The position numbers were made by a program, and so were the translations under genes. The notes beneath the pieces are model-generated. The model saw only the letters and a program-made list of their open reading frames with translations. It was not told where the DNA came from and searched no databases. Positions 6,177 to 13,824 of a stretch of 14,746 bases of DNA are shown one piece after another; within the stretch, counting starts at the first letter, position 1, and every line of letters begins with the position of its first letter. Source of the DNA: an uncultured Pseudomonadota bacterium (GTDB taxonomy: Bacteria; Pseudomonadota; Gammaproteobacteria; Burkholderiales; SG8-39); assembly GCA_903909415.1 (NCBI GenBank), contig CAIVVS010000231.1:1-14746 (forward strand), in the 5' to 3' direction.

Positions 6177-7625
6177 ATGCCGTTTCCGCATTCACCCGTC
6201 GAGAAGCACCATCGCCAGCCCTCGCTGTTCGGCGAGGTGCTCGACTGGATGCTGGCGCCCATGCTGATCATCTGGCCGATCAGCATGGCGCTGGAGTATT
6301 CGCTGGCTGCCGGCGCGGCCAATGCGGCCTACGACCGCGAGTTGCGCGACTCGGCGCAGGTGGTGGCGCGCTACCTGCGCAACGACGAAGGCCTGCTGAC
6401 GCTGGACATCCGCGATGCCGGTCGCCAGATACTGATGGCGGGCAACATGGCCGAGAAGGTGTTCCAGGTGCGCGACCGCGCCAACGAGGTCGTGGACGGC
6501 GACCGCGAGCTGCCTGCCGCCGAGTTCACGCCCGACATGGAGCCGCGCAAGGTCTACTTCCGCGACGATTACCTGCGCAACCGCGAGGTCCGGGTGGCCT
6601 ACGTGTTCGCGCAGGTCGAGGGCCTGCCGGGCGCCGCGCTGGTCCAGGTGGCGGAATCCCCGGAGAAGCGCGTCTGGCTGGCCAGCAGCATCATCGGTGG
6701 CGTGCTGGCGGCGCAGTTCGTGATCCTGCCGCTGGCGATGATGCTGGTCTGGTTCGGCCTGACCAAGGGCATCGCGCCGCTGAACGAGCTGGCCGATGCG
6801 GTGCGCCGACGGCGCCGCAACGACCTGTCGCCCATCGACGTGCGCGAGGCGCCGGAGGAAGTGCGCCCCTTCGTCAGCGCCATGAACGAGCTGGTGCGCC
6901 GCCTGGAGCAGAGCCTGCTCGCGCAGGAGCGCTTCGTGGCCGATGCCGCGCACCAGATGCGCACGCCGCTCGCGGGCCTGCGCACCCAGGCCGAGTTCGC
7001 GCTGCGCCAGCGCGACCCGGCGGGCATCGAGCATGCGATGCGCCAGATCGCCACCGGCGCGGAGCACGCGACGCGCGTGGTCAACCAGCTGCTGGCGCTG
7101 GCGCGCGCCGACATAGACGCCGTGCCCGCGATGGAACGGCAGGACATGGTGGTGCTGGCGCGCGAGGCGGTCGGCGAGTGGGCGATGCGCGCGCTGGAGC
7201 GGTCCATCGACGTCGGCTACGAGCCCGGCGACATCCAGGCCGGCGGCGCGCTGGTCGACGGCAACGCCGACCTGCTGCACGAGATGCTGTCCAACCTGGT
7301 GGACAACGCGATCCGCTACACGCCGGCCAACGGCCGCGTCACGGTGCGGGTTCACGCGGCGGGCGAGCGGGTGACGCTGGAGGTCGAGGACAACGGCATC
7401 GGCATCGCGCCGTCGGACCGCGCCATGGTGTTCGAACGCTTCTACAGGGTGCTCGGCACCGGCGCCGAGGGCTCGGGGCTGGGCCTGGCCATCGTGCGCG
7501 GCATCGCCGAATCGCACGGCGGCGAGGTGTCGATCGGGGACAATCCGGCCGAGCACGGCACGCTGGTGCGGGTCGTGCTGCCGCGCCGCCGCGCCGCGGT
7601 GCTTCCGTTGCGCGCTGCCGGTTGA
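6177..7625 (+). CDS. TctE-like sensor histidine kinase
   Basis: A 482-residue inner-membrane kinase, the partner of the preceding regulator. A short cytoplasmic N-terminus leads to membrane helix 1 (about 25-48), a periplasmic sensor region of about 120 residues in the style of the TctE N-terminal domain, and membrane helix 2 (about 168-193). A HAMP-like linker follows. The dimerisation domain has the phospho-acceptor H259 in AHQMRTPLAGLRTQ. The ATPase domain has N373 and N377 in LSNLVDNAIRYTP, DNGIGI (405-410), the F-box FERFYR and GSGLGLAIV (432-440). All catalytic motifs are intact. Such kinases usually sense small carboxylates; the ligand here is not known. Its stop codon overlaps the TTG start of the next gene. 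Confidence 0.95.
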   Translation: MPFPHSPVEKHHRQPSLFGEVLDWMLAPMLIIWPISMALEYSLAAGAANAAYDRELRDSAQVVARYLRNDEGLLTLDIRDAGRQILMAGNMAEKVFQVRDRANEVVDGDRELPAAEFTPDMEPRKVYFRDDYLRNREVRVAYVFAQVEGLPGAALVQVAESPEKRVWLASSIIGGVLAAQFVILPLAMMLVWFGLTKGIAPLNELADAVRRRRRNDLSPIDVREAPEEVRPFVSAMNELVRRLEQSLLAQERFVADAAHQMRTPLAGLRTQAEFALRQRDPAGIEHAMRQIATGAEHATRVVNQLLALARADIDAVPAMERQDMVVLAREAVGEWAMRALERSIDVGYEPGDIQAGGALVDGNADLLHEMLSNLVDNAIRYTPANGRVTVRVHAAGERVTLEVEDNGIGIAPSDRAMVFERFYRVLGTGAEGSGLGLAIVRGIAESHGGEVSIGDNPAEHGTLVRVVLPRRRAAVLPLRAAG

Positions 7626-8221
7626 GCGCGTATCCGGGCGCCCGGGCCGGGGCGCTGGCGCGGACCTGGTCATTCGTCGCGGGCCCCGGCCGGGCCTGGG
7701 CCGCGCTCGGGGCATCCGAGGCCACGCCCGGCGCCTGCGCGCGCCACCTGGCCGTCCTGTGCCTGCTGCCCGCCGCAGGCTGGGTGCTGGGTCTGCTGCT
7801 CTATCCACGCGAGGGCGCGCCGGTGATGCGCGGCCCGGCTGACGCCGCGGCGCTGGGCGCGCTCACCTGGGTGCTGTGCCTCGTGCAGGCCGGACTGCTC
7901 GCGTTCGCGTGGTGCCTGGTGGCGCCGCTCTACGGCGTGGCGCGCGACGCGCGGCGCCTGTTCGCGGTCGCCGCCTACGGCAGCACGCCGCTGCTGGTCG
8001 GCGGCCTGCTGCTGGCGTGGCCACCGCTGGTACCGGCGCTGCTGCTCGCCCTGCTGCATGCCTGCGTCGCCTGGCGCGAGGGCCTGCGCGTGCATGCCGG
8101 CCTGCGCGGCGGCGACGCCACCGAGGCAGTGGCCATGGGCGGCGTGCTGGTCGCGGTGCTGTCGAGCGTGGGCGGCGCGGCCATGGAATGGTTGGAAAAT
8201 GTAATAAAAACAGCCACCTGA
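7622..8221 (+). CDS. YIP1-family integral membrane protein, TTG start overlapping the kinase stop
   Basis: A 199-residue protein with about five hydrophobic segments: HLAVLCLLPAAGWVLGLLLY, the long stretch ALGALTWVLCLVQAGLLA onward, LLVGGLLLAWPPLVPALLLALL, and a C-terminal AVAMGGVLVAVLSSVGGA segment. The layout, with an N-terminal soluble stretch containing RAWAAL and Pro-rich, Gly-rich helices, fits bacterial YIP1 proteins, whose role is not established. No ATG lies in a suitable place; the frame begins with a TTG at 7622 that shares 4 bp (TTGA) with the kinase stop, so translation is probably coupled. The open frame further upstream is a shadow of the kinase gene. The C-terminal codons (VIKTAT) are markedly AT-rich compared with the rest. 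Confidence 0.72.
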   Translation: MSAYPGARAGALARTWSFVAGPGRAWAALGASEATPGACARHLAVLCLLPAAGWVLGLLLYPREGAPVMRGPADAAALGALTWVLCLVQAGLLAFAWCLVAPLYGVARDARRLFAVAAYGSTPLLVGGLLLAWPPLVPALLLALLHACVAWREGLRVHAGLRGGDATEAVAMGGVLVAVLSSVGGAAMEWLENVIKTAT

Positions 8222-8231
8222 AACTTTTCAG
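8218..8231. promoter_or_regulatory. Small palindrome CTGAAA-CT-TTTCAG overlapping the YIP1 stop
   Basis: A perfect 6-bp inverted repeat with a 2-bp centre, covering the TGA stop. It lies in an AT-richer patch just before the symporter promoter region. It could be a protein-binding palindrome or a weak mRNA hairpin at the operon end; there is no other evidence for either. Confidence 0.35.
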
Positions 8232-8262
8232 TGCGTTTTCCCTGCTGCGCTGCGGCATCGAT

Positions 8263-8296
8263 ACGTAAGAACCAAGTAAGTTTGCGAGCCTAGATT
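8263..8296 (+). promoter_or_regulatory. Candidate activator site (11-bp direct repeat GTAAG) and -10 element for the DUF4212-symporter operon
   Basis: GTAAG occurs at 8265-8269 and again at 8276-8280, exactly 11 bp apart, the spacing typical of OmpR-family regulators. Ten bases after the second copy is TAGATT (8291-8296), a four-of-six match to a -10 box. No -35 match is found where one is expected. This layout resembles PhoB-type activation, in which the regulator replaces the -35. The TctD-like regulator encoded just upstream is the obvious candidate, by inference. Confidence 0.42.
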
Positions 8297-8360
8297 ACCG
8301 GCACGTTGGCGGCGCGTGGCATGCGCGCGCCGATCCGATTCGACGCCCAGGACAAATACA

Positions 8361-8366
8361 AGGAGG
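8361..8366 (+). promoter_or_regulatory. Ribosome binding site for the DUF4212 gene
   Basis: AGGAGG, 8 bp before the ATG at 8375. It fixes this start over the in-frame upstream ATGs at 8306 and 8321, which lack such a site. Confidence 0.75.
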
Positions 8367-8374
8367 AGCGCGAC

Positions 8375-8644
8375 ATGGCTGCTGAGATGACCGATAGGCA
8401 CCGGGAGTACTGGCGAAAGAACGTGACCATGACCATGATCCTGCTCGCCATCTGGGCGATCGTGACCTACGTCGTGGGCTACCTCGCCCGAGACCTGTCA
8501 TTCAATTTCTTCGGCTGGCCGTTCGCCTTCTACATGGGCGCGCAGGGCTCGCTGATCATCTACGTCGCAATCATCTGGTACTACGCCCGTTACATGAACA
8601 AGCTGGACCAGGAATACGGCGTCGCGGAAAGCGAGGAGGAATAA
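8375..8644 (+). CDS. DUF4212 small subunit of sodium:solute symporter
   Basis: An 89-residue inner-membrane protein with two helices (about 17-38 and 49-73) and charged ends, closing with an acidic AESEEE tail. The family is nearly always encoded directly before a VC_2705-type symporter and is treated as its small partner. The DRHREYWRKN opening and the NFFGWPFAFYMGAQGSL segment between the helices are typical. The stop is 2 bp before the symporter ATG, and the GAG codons of its acidic end double as the symporter's ribosome binding site, so the two are translated together. Confidence 0.93.
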   Translation: MAAEMTDRHREYWRKNVTMTMILLAIWAIVTYVVGYLARDLSFNFFGWPFAFYMGAQGSLIIYVAIIWYYARYMNKLDQEYGVAESEEE

Positions 8645-8646
8645 GC

Positions 8647-10728
8647 ATGGCTACCGCACAACAGTCGCAAAAAGAGTTCTACGCGATGCTCAAGCGGGTG
8701 TATGGCTTCTACACCGGCGGCTTCCTCGCGTTCGTGATCCTGCTGGGCATCCTCGAGCAGATGGGGGTGACCAAGCAGTGGATCGGCTACCTGTTCCTGC
8801 TCGCCACCGTCGCCCTGTACGCGGGCATCGGCGTGATGAGCCGCACCGCGGACATCGCCGAGTACTACGTGGCGGGGCGGCGCGTGCCGGCGATGTTCAA
8901 CGGCATGGCCACCGGCGCGGACTGGATGAGCGCGGCCTCGTTCATCGGCATGGCGGGCACGCTCTACCTGACCGGCTACGGCGGCCTGGCCTTCATCATG
9001 GGCTGGACCGGCGGCTACTGCCTGGTGGCGCTGTTCCTCGCGCCCTACCTGCGCAAGTTCGGCCAGTTCACGATCCCGGACTTCCTGGGCGCGCGCTACG
9101 GCGGCCACATCCCGCGCTTCGTCGGCATCCTGTGCGCCATCCTGTGCTCCTTCACCTACGTGGTGGCGCAGATCTACGGCGTGGGACTGATCACCACGCG
9201 CCTGACGGGCATCGCCTTCGAGCTGGGGATTTTCCTGGGCCTGGGCGGCATCCTGGTGTGTTCCTTCCTCGGCGGCATGCGCGCGGTGACTTGGACCCAG
9301 GTGGCCCAGTACATCGTGCTGATCGTGGCCTACCTGATCCCGGTGGTGTGGCTGTCCATGAAGCACACCAGCTTCCCGATCCCGCACGTGGTCTACGGCA
9401 AGGTGCTGGAGAAGGTGACCGAGCGCGAGAAGCAGCTGCGCGAGGATCCGAAGGAGCTCGAGGTCCGCAAGATCTTCAAGGACCGGGCCGATTCGGCCAC
9501 CGCCCTGCTCAAGGGCCTGCCGCAGTCCTACACGGACGAGAAGGCGAAGGTGACCAAGGCGCTGGACGATGCCAAGGCCGCCAACGCCCCGGCTGACGCG
9601 ATCAAGCCGCTGCAGGACGCGGTGGACCGCTTCCCCAAGAGCGCGGACGAGGCCAAGGGCGCCTGGACGCGCCAGGCCGGACAGGCGGCGCGCGCCAATG
9701 CGCCGCTTGCCCACGGCGAGGCGTTCCCCGGCGCGACCGAGAAGGCCCGCGACGTGGCGCGCAAGAACTTCCTCGCGCTGGTGTTCTGCCTGATGGTCGG
9801 GACCGCGGCCCTGCCGCACATCCTGATGCGCTACTACACCACGCCCTCGGTGAAGCAGGCGCGCGAGTCGGTGACCTGGTCGCTGTTCTTCATCTTCCTG
9901 CTGTACTTCACGGCGCCCGCGCTGGCCGTGCTGGTGAAGTTCGACGTCTACACGCTCCTTGTGGGCTCGAAGTTCGCCGAGTTGCCGGCCTGGGTGGCGG
10001 CATGGTCGAAGGTCGATCCGACGCTGCTGTCGGTGATCGACGTCAACCGTGACGGCCTGGTGCAGCTGGCGGAGATCGCCATCGGCGGGGACATCGTGGT
10101 GCTGGCCACCCCGGAGATCGCGGGCCTGCCCTACGTGATCTCGGGCCTGGTGGCTGCCGGCGGCCTGGCTGCGGCGCTGTCCACCGCGGACGGCCTGCTG
10201 CTGACCATCGCCAACGCGCTGTCGCACGACCTCTACTACAAGATGATCGACCCGAATGCCTCGACCCAGAGGCGCGTGACGGTGTCGAAGATCCTGTTGC
10301 TGGTGGTGGCGCTGGCGGCGGCCTACGTGGCGGCGCAGAAGCCGGCTGACATCCTGTTCCTGGTGTCGGCGGCCTTCTCCTTCGCGGCGGCGGCCTTCTT
10401 CCCGGCGCTGGTGCTCGGTATCTTCTGGAAGCGGGCCAACATGTGGGGCGCGACGCTGGGCATGCTCGCCGGCATCTCGGTGACGTTCTACTACATGACC
10501 CAGACCCAGCCCTGGCTGCGCAGCGTGTTCGGCGTGACCTCGCCTATCGCCGACAACATCTGGTGGGACATCCTGCCGATCTCGGCCGGCGTGTTCGGCG
10601 TGCCGCTCGGGTTCCTGGTGATCATCGTGGTGTCCCTGGTCACCCCGGCCCCGAGCCGGGAGATCCAGGAGCTGGTCGAACACGTGCGCTACCCGCAGCT
10701 CAAGGGCGGGATGTCCACGCAGACGTAA
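8647..10728 (+). CDS. Sodium:solute symporter, VC_2705 family (ActP-related carboxylate transporter)
   Basis: A 693-residue SSS-family permease with about 13 membrane helices, driven by a sodium gradient. The relation to acetate permease ActP shows in TADIAEYYVAGRRVPA, the GMATGADWMSAASFIG helix and GTAALPHILMRYYT (385-398). ALSTADGLLLTIANALSHDLY (510-530) matches the helix that carries the Na2-site Ser/Thr. The substrate is probably acetate or another short carboxylate, from family and neighbours only. Two features stand out: a hydrophilic charged Ala/Lys/Glu-rich insertion at about residues 250-374, and a perfect EF-hand-type loop at 465-476 (D-x-N-x-D-G-x-V-x-x-x-E). With the insertion it is longer than ActP (about 550 residues). 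Ribosome binding site GAGGAGGA precedes the ATG. An intrinsic terminator follows. Confidence 0.93.
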   Translation: MATAQQSQKEFYAMLKRVYGFYTGGFLAFVILLGILEQMGVTKQWIGYLFLLATVALYAGIGVMSRTADIAEYYVAGRRVPAMFNGMATGADWMSAASFIGMAGTLYLTGYGGLAFIMGWTGGYCLVALFLAPYLRKFGQFTIPDFLGARYGGHIPRFVGILCAILCSFTYVVAQIYGVGLITTRLTGIAFELGIFLGLGGILVCSFLGGMRAVTWTQVAQYIVLIVAYLIPVVWLSMKHTSFPIPHVVYGKVLEKVTEREKQLREDPKELEVRKIFKDRADSATALLKGLPQSYTDEKAKVTKALDDAKAANAPADAIKPLQDAVDRFPKSADEAKGAWTRQAGQAARANAPLAHGEAFPGATEKARDVARKNFLALVFCLMVGTAALPHILMRYYTTPSVKQARESVTWSLFFIFLLYFTAPALAVLVKFDVYTLLVGSKFAELPAWVAAWSKVDPTLLSVIDVNRDGLVQLAEIAIGGDIVVLATPEIAGLPYVISGLVAAGGLAAALSTADGLLLTIANALSHDLYYKMIDPNASTQRRVTVSKILLLVVALAAAYVAAQKPADILFLVSAAFSFAAAAFFPALVLGIFWKRANMWGATLGMLAGISVTFYYMTQTQPWLRSVFGVTSPIADNIWWDILPISAGVFGVPLGFLVIIVVSLVTPAPSREIQELVEHVRYPQLKGGMSTQT

Positions 10729-10738
10729 TCAGGCAGGG

Positions 10739-10763
10739 CCCCGGGCGGCATGACCGCCCGGGG
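10739..10763 (+). other. Strong GC hairpin in the symporter 3' untranslated region
   Basis: A 10-bp perfect stem (10739-10748 with 10754-10763) and a CATGA loop, just after the symporter stop codon and before the terminator. It lacks a T-run. It may stabilise the mRNA end. Confidence 0.55.
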
Positions 10764-10776
10764 TGTCGGGCAAGCG

Positions 10777-10801
10777 ACCCGCCGCGAGGCGGGTTTTTTT
10801 T
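10777..10801 (+). terminator. Rho-independent terminator of the symporter operon
   Basis: A 7-bp stem ACCCGCC / GGCGGGT (10777-10783, 10788-10794) with a GCGA loop, running into eight T residues (10794-10801). Clear intrinsic terminator on the plus strand. Confidence 0.92.
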
Positions 10802-10827
10802 GCCCGCCGCCCGGACGGTGCGGTGGA

Positions 10828-10833
10828 TAGAAT
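10828..10833 (+). promoter_or_regulatory. Candidate -10 element for the small membrane protein gene
   Basis: TAGAAT matches the -10 consensus at five of six positions, 9 bp before the ATG at 10843. There is no clear -35. If used, the transcript would have almost no leader. Confidence 0.25.
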
Positions 10834-10842
10834 GGATGGGGC

Positions 10843-11193
10843 ATGGACGCACACACGCAGCTGGTGGTCATCGTCGTGGTCAAGGCCTTCGCGGAGCTCG
10901 CCGGCCTGTTCCTGCTCGGCCAGGGCCTGCTGTACCTGCTCGCCGGGCGCAAGCGCGACGCCAACAATTTCTACCAGCTGTTCCGCGTCCTGACCCGGCC
11001 GGTGCTGGGCTTCACGCGCATGATCACGCCGCGCGTCGTGGCCGACCAGCACATCCCCTACGCGGCGATGATGCTGGTGGTGTGGGTATGGCTGGGCTGC
11101 GTCTATGCCAAGGCCAGCCTCTGTGCGGAGGCCGGGCTGGACTGCTTTCCCCGCGGCGAGGCCGCCGCCGCACTGGGCTACCTGGTCGGCTGA
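10843..11193 (+). CDS. Small membrane protein of unknown function, two transmembrane helices
   Basis: A 116-residue protein I do not recognise firmly. It has helix 1 at about 8-33 (LVVIVVVKAFAELAGLFLLGQGLLYLLAG), a basic loop RKRDANNFYQLFRVLTRPVLGFTRMITPR, helix 2 at about 73-93 (YAAMMLVVWVWLGCVYA), and a short tail with three Cys residues between helix 2 and the tail. The loop is faintly like YggT-family proteins, which is not enough to name it. Codon usage matches its neighbours, and the gene is isolated by the terminator before it and the convergent TPR gene after it. The upstream GGATGGGG can serve as ribosome binding site. Confidence 0.78.
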   Translation: MDAHTQLVVIVVVKAFAELAGLFLLGQGLLYLLAGRKRDANNFYQLFRVLTRPVLGFTRMITPRVVADQHIPYAAMMLVVWVWLGCVYAKASLCAEAGLDCFPRGEAAAALGYLVG

Positions 11194-11247
11194 GGCGTTC
11201 CGTGGCCGCGCACCGCCGCAGCGACGCCGGACCTGCCATGCGGTCAT

Positions 11248-11266
11248 CCGGGTCGTGCGCACCCGG
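11248..11266. other. Hairpin between convergent genes
   Basis: CCGGGT (11248-11253) pairs with ACCCGG (11261-11266) around a 7-nt loop, between the small membrane protein gene and the TPR gene, which end towards each other. No T-run on either strand. It is the only structure I see in this roughly 100-bp gap and may be a weak terminator. Confidence 0.3.
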
Positions 11267-11292
11267 TGCGGGCCACCCCGGTACGCGAAACC

Positions 11293-11865
11293 TCAGTCCG
11301 CGCGCGCGATGCCCAATTCGAGCCGCAGTTGCTCGGCCGCCTTCGGATCGAAGGAGTTCACCCGCTCGTATTCCTCGCGCGCCTCGTCGGCGCGGCCGAG
11401 CTTGTGCAGGGCGAGCGCGAGGTGGTGTCCGGCATGCGGGTTGAAATACTGCAGCTTGGCCGCCTGGCGCAGCGCGTCGACCGCCTGCTCCAGCCGGCCC
11501 ACGTCCGCCAGGCACAGGCCCAGGCCGTACCAGGCGCGGTCGTTGGTCGGCGTGTCGGTGACGGTGCGCTGGAACTCGGTGATCGCCGCGTCGTGGCGTC
11601 CCATCTGGTGCAGCACGAAGGCGAGGTTGAAGCGCGTCACCGCGTCTGCGGGCGCGATGACCAGCGCCTGCGTGAAGGCCGCGATCGCGTCCTCGGGCCT
11701 GCCCTGCTGCGCCTCGAGGAAGCCGATGCTGCGCCAGGGCGCCGGGTTGCCCGGGTCGGCGGCGATGGCTTCGCGGTAGGCGGCGATCGCCTGGCGGTTG
11801 CGCTTGAAGAACGCGTTCACCTGGGCGAGGCCGTAGAGCAGCGTGGAGCGCAAGCGGTTGGCCAT
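11293..11865 (-). CDS. Tetratricopeptide repeat (TPR) protein
   Basis: A 190-residue protein composed almost entirely of about five TPR units, helical hairpins for protein-protein contact. The repeats show the usual spacing: AIAAYREAIAADPGNPAPWRS, AIAAFTQALVIAPADAVTRF, AITEFQRTVTDTPTNDRAWYG, AVDALRQAAKLQYFNPHAGHH and AREEYERVNSFDPKAAEQ. There is no signal peptide or membrane helix, so it is probably cytoplasmic. It is divergent from the DUF294 gene with a 50-bp gap, so the two may share regulation. The ligand is unknown. Confidence 0.87.
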   Translation of the reverse strand: MANRLRSTLLYGLAQVNAFFKRNRQAIAAYREAIAADPGNPAPWRSIGFLEAQQGRPEDAIAAFTQALVIAPADAVTRFNLAFVLHQMGRHDAAITEFQRTVTDTPTNDRAWYGLGLCLADVGRLEQAVDALRQAAKLQYFNPHAGHHLALALHKLGRADEAREEYERVNSFDPKAAEQLRLELGIARAD

Positions 11866-11915
11866 CTCGTTTCCGTTTCGGGGGACGCCGCATTGTCGCT
11901 CACCCGGGGCCGCCG

Positions 11916-13799
11916 ATGAAGGCCGCCGAGGCGGTGCTAGGGGAGCTGCGGCTGCACGCCCCCTTCGACCGCATGGAGGGCGGCGCGCTGGCCTGGCTTG
12001 CGCCGCGCCTGAGGCTCGCCTATTTCGCGCCCGGCCAGGAAGTGCTCGGGCCCGCGGGCGGCATCGCTCGGCTGCTGTATGTCGTCCAGTCGGGACTGGC
12101 GCGCGGGGAGCTCGATCCTTCCGCCGGCCCGCCCGACGTCGTGGAGTACGGCCGCGGCGAGTGCTTTCCGCTGGCGGCCGTGACGGGGGCGCGCGCGCCG
12201 CGGCACCGCTATGTCGCCGCTGGCGACCTGTTCTGCTGGGAGATGGACGCGGCGGACGTCGTCACGCTCGGCGAGCGCAGCGCGGTGTTCCGCGGCTTCT
12301 GCGCCAACCGCCTCGGTGTGCTGCTCCAGCAGGCTTACCGCCAGCTCCAGTCCGCGTCGGCCGCGCCCGAGCAGTCCGGCGTCGTGTTGCTGGCCGGCAT
12401 CGCGCGGCGCGATCCGGTGTGCTGCAAGCCCGGGGACAGCGCGCTCGCCGCGCTGCAGGCCATGCAGCGCGGCAAGGTCGGCTCCATCGTGGTGGTGGAT
12501 GCCGACAGGCGGCCGCAGGGGATCTTCACCGAGCGCGACCTGTTGCGCCATGTCGTGTCCGGCGCGTTCGATGCGGCGCTGCCGGTGTCGCGCTACATGT
12601 CCGCGCCGGTGCGCACGCTGCCGGCGACGGCCTCGGCCGCCGACGCGGCGGCGTTGATGGCCTCGGGAGGCTTCCGGCACGTGGTGGTCGAGGAGGCCGG
12701 GCGGCTCGCGGGCGTGGTGTCCGAGCGCGACCTGTTCGCCCTGCAGCGCACCAGCATGCGCGACGTGATCCACGCGATCGAGGTGGCGCCGGGGGTCGAT
12801 GCGCTCGCGCTCGCTGCCGCCGACATCCGCCGGCTTGCCCTCAACCTGGTGGCGCAGGGCGTGGGCGCCGAGCAGCTCGCCGGGCTGGTCGCCTCGCTCA
12901 ACGACCGCCTCGGCTGCCGGCTGATCGGGTTGCGCAGCAGCGCGCACGGGCTGGACCCCGCATCGTTCTGCTGGGTGGCGCTGGGCAGCGAGGGACGGCT
13001 GGAGCAGACCCTGGCCACCGACCAGGACAACGCGATCATTTTCAGGTCGGGCGGCCAGGCCGGCGCGCGCGACGCGCTGCGCGCGCGCCTGCTCGCGTTC
13101 GCGCGCGAGGTGAACGCGGACCTCGATGCCTGCGGCTTCCCGCTGTGCCGCGGCGGCATCATGGCGTCCAATCCGGAGTGGTGCATGGACGAGGCGGAGT
13201 GGCGCGAGCGCTTCGCGTCGTGGATCCGCGATCCGCTGCCGCAGGCGGTGCTGAACGCGACCATCTTCTTCGACCTGCGCGGCCTGTGGGGTGAGGCGGC
13301 GCTGGCCGACGGGCTGCGCCAGTGGCTCGCGCTGGAGGTCAAGGACAACCAGCGCTTCCTGCGCGCGATGGCGGCGGGCGCGCTGGAATCCCGTCCGCCG
13401 CTCGGGTTGATCGCCGATTTCGTGACCAGCGACGGTGAGGGCGCGCCGCACAGCATCGACCTCAAGGCGCAGGGTACGCGCGCGTTCGTGGATGCGGCGC
13501 GCATCCTCGCGCTGGCCGCCGGCGTGGCCGAGACCAATACCGCGAAGCGCTTGCGCATGGCGGGCGCCGCGCTGCGCGTGCCGGAGGCGGAGACCGATGC
13601 GATGGTGGAGGCGCTGCACTACATCCTGTCGCTGCGGTTGCGCCGCCAGGGCGAACTGGCCGGCGGTGCGGGCGTGGCCGGCTCGCCCAACCGCATCGAT
13701 CCCGACAGCCTCAACGAGCTGGAGCGACGCGTGCTGAAGGAGTCCTTCCGCCAGGCGCGCCGCCTGCAGAGCCGCATCGCCATGGACTTCGGCCTTTGA
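11916..13799 (+). CDS. CNB-CBS-DUF294 protein, putative nucleotidyltransferase
   Basis: A 627-residue cytoplasmic signalling protein. Domains in order: cyclic-nucleotide-binding-like domain (about 15-130), a CBS pair (about 163-215 and 225-280, each ending in the GIFTERDLL or GVVSERDLF pattern), a DUF294 nucleotidyltransferase-like domain (about 300-440) and DUF294 C-terminal helical domain (about 470-615). The transferase motif is G357-S358-EGRLEQTLATDQDNA with D369 and D371, as in GlnD-type enzymes, so it could transfer a nucleotide to a protein partner. In the CNB-like domain GE (81-82) is present, but the Arg-Ser/Ala pair that binds the phosphate in cAMP receptors is not in its usual place, so the ligand may not be cAMP. 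It is followed after 25 bp by the exonuclease gene. This family often sits near ActP-like symporters; its reaction is unproven. Confidence 0.9.
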   Translation: MKAAEAVLGELRLHAPFDRMEGGALAWLAPRLRLAYFAPGQEVLGPAGGIARLLYVVQSGLARGELDPSAGPPDVVEYGRGECFPLAAVTGARAPRHRYVAAGDLFCWEMDAADVVTLGERSAVFRGFCANRLGVLLQQAYRQLQSASAAPEQSGVVLLAGIARRDPVCCKPGDSALAALQAMQRGKVGSIVVVDADRRPQGIFTERDLLRHVVSGAFDAALPVSRYMSAPVRTLPATASAADAAALMASGGFRHVVVEEAGRLAGVVSERDLFALQRTSMRDVIHAIEVAPGVDALALAAADIRRLALNLVAQGVGAEQLAGLVASLNDRLGCRLIGLRSSAHGLDPASFCWVALGSEGRLEQTLATDQDNAIIFRSGGQAGARDALRARLLAFAREVNADLDACGFPLCRGGIMASNPEWCMDEAEWRERFASWIRDPLPQAVLNATIFFDLRGLWGEAALADGLRQWLALEVKDNQRFLRAMAAGALESRPPLGLIADFVTSDGEGAPHSIDLKAQGTRAFVDAARILALAAGVAETNTAKRLRMAGAALRVPEAETDAMVEALHYILSLRLRRQGELAGGAGVAGSPNRIDPDSLNELERRVLKESFRQARRLQSRIAMDFGL

Positions 13800-13824
13800 T
13801 CCGGGCCAAGCGCGGGATTCCCGC

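Noticed and set aside
3178..6267. A 1029-codon open frame on the plus strand across the catabolic operon
   Set aside because: It lies antisense to two well-supported genes and out of frame with the response regulator; its product is Arg/Ala/His-rich with no recognisable domain. High GC content makes such long shadow frames common.
5468..7625. Naming the two-component pair tctD and tctE outright
   Set aside because: The proteins resemble TctD/TctE, but the tricarboxylate transporter genes are absent and a different transporter follows, so the ligand and targets are not shown.
8298..8313. A sigma-54-like promoter (GGCACG with GG-N10-GC spacing) before the DUF4212 gene
   Set aside because: The GG and GC dinucleotides fit, but the -12 element reads CGGC and not TTGC, and the local regulator is an OmpR type without the AAA+ domain needed for sigma-54.
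8590..10683. A 697-codon open frame antisense to the symporter
   Set aside because: The product is low-complexity and His/Arg/Gln-rich, and the opposite strand encodes a clear membrane transporter.
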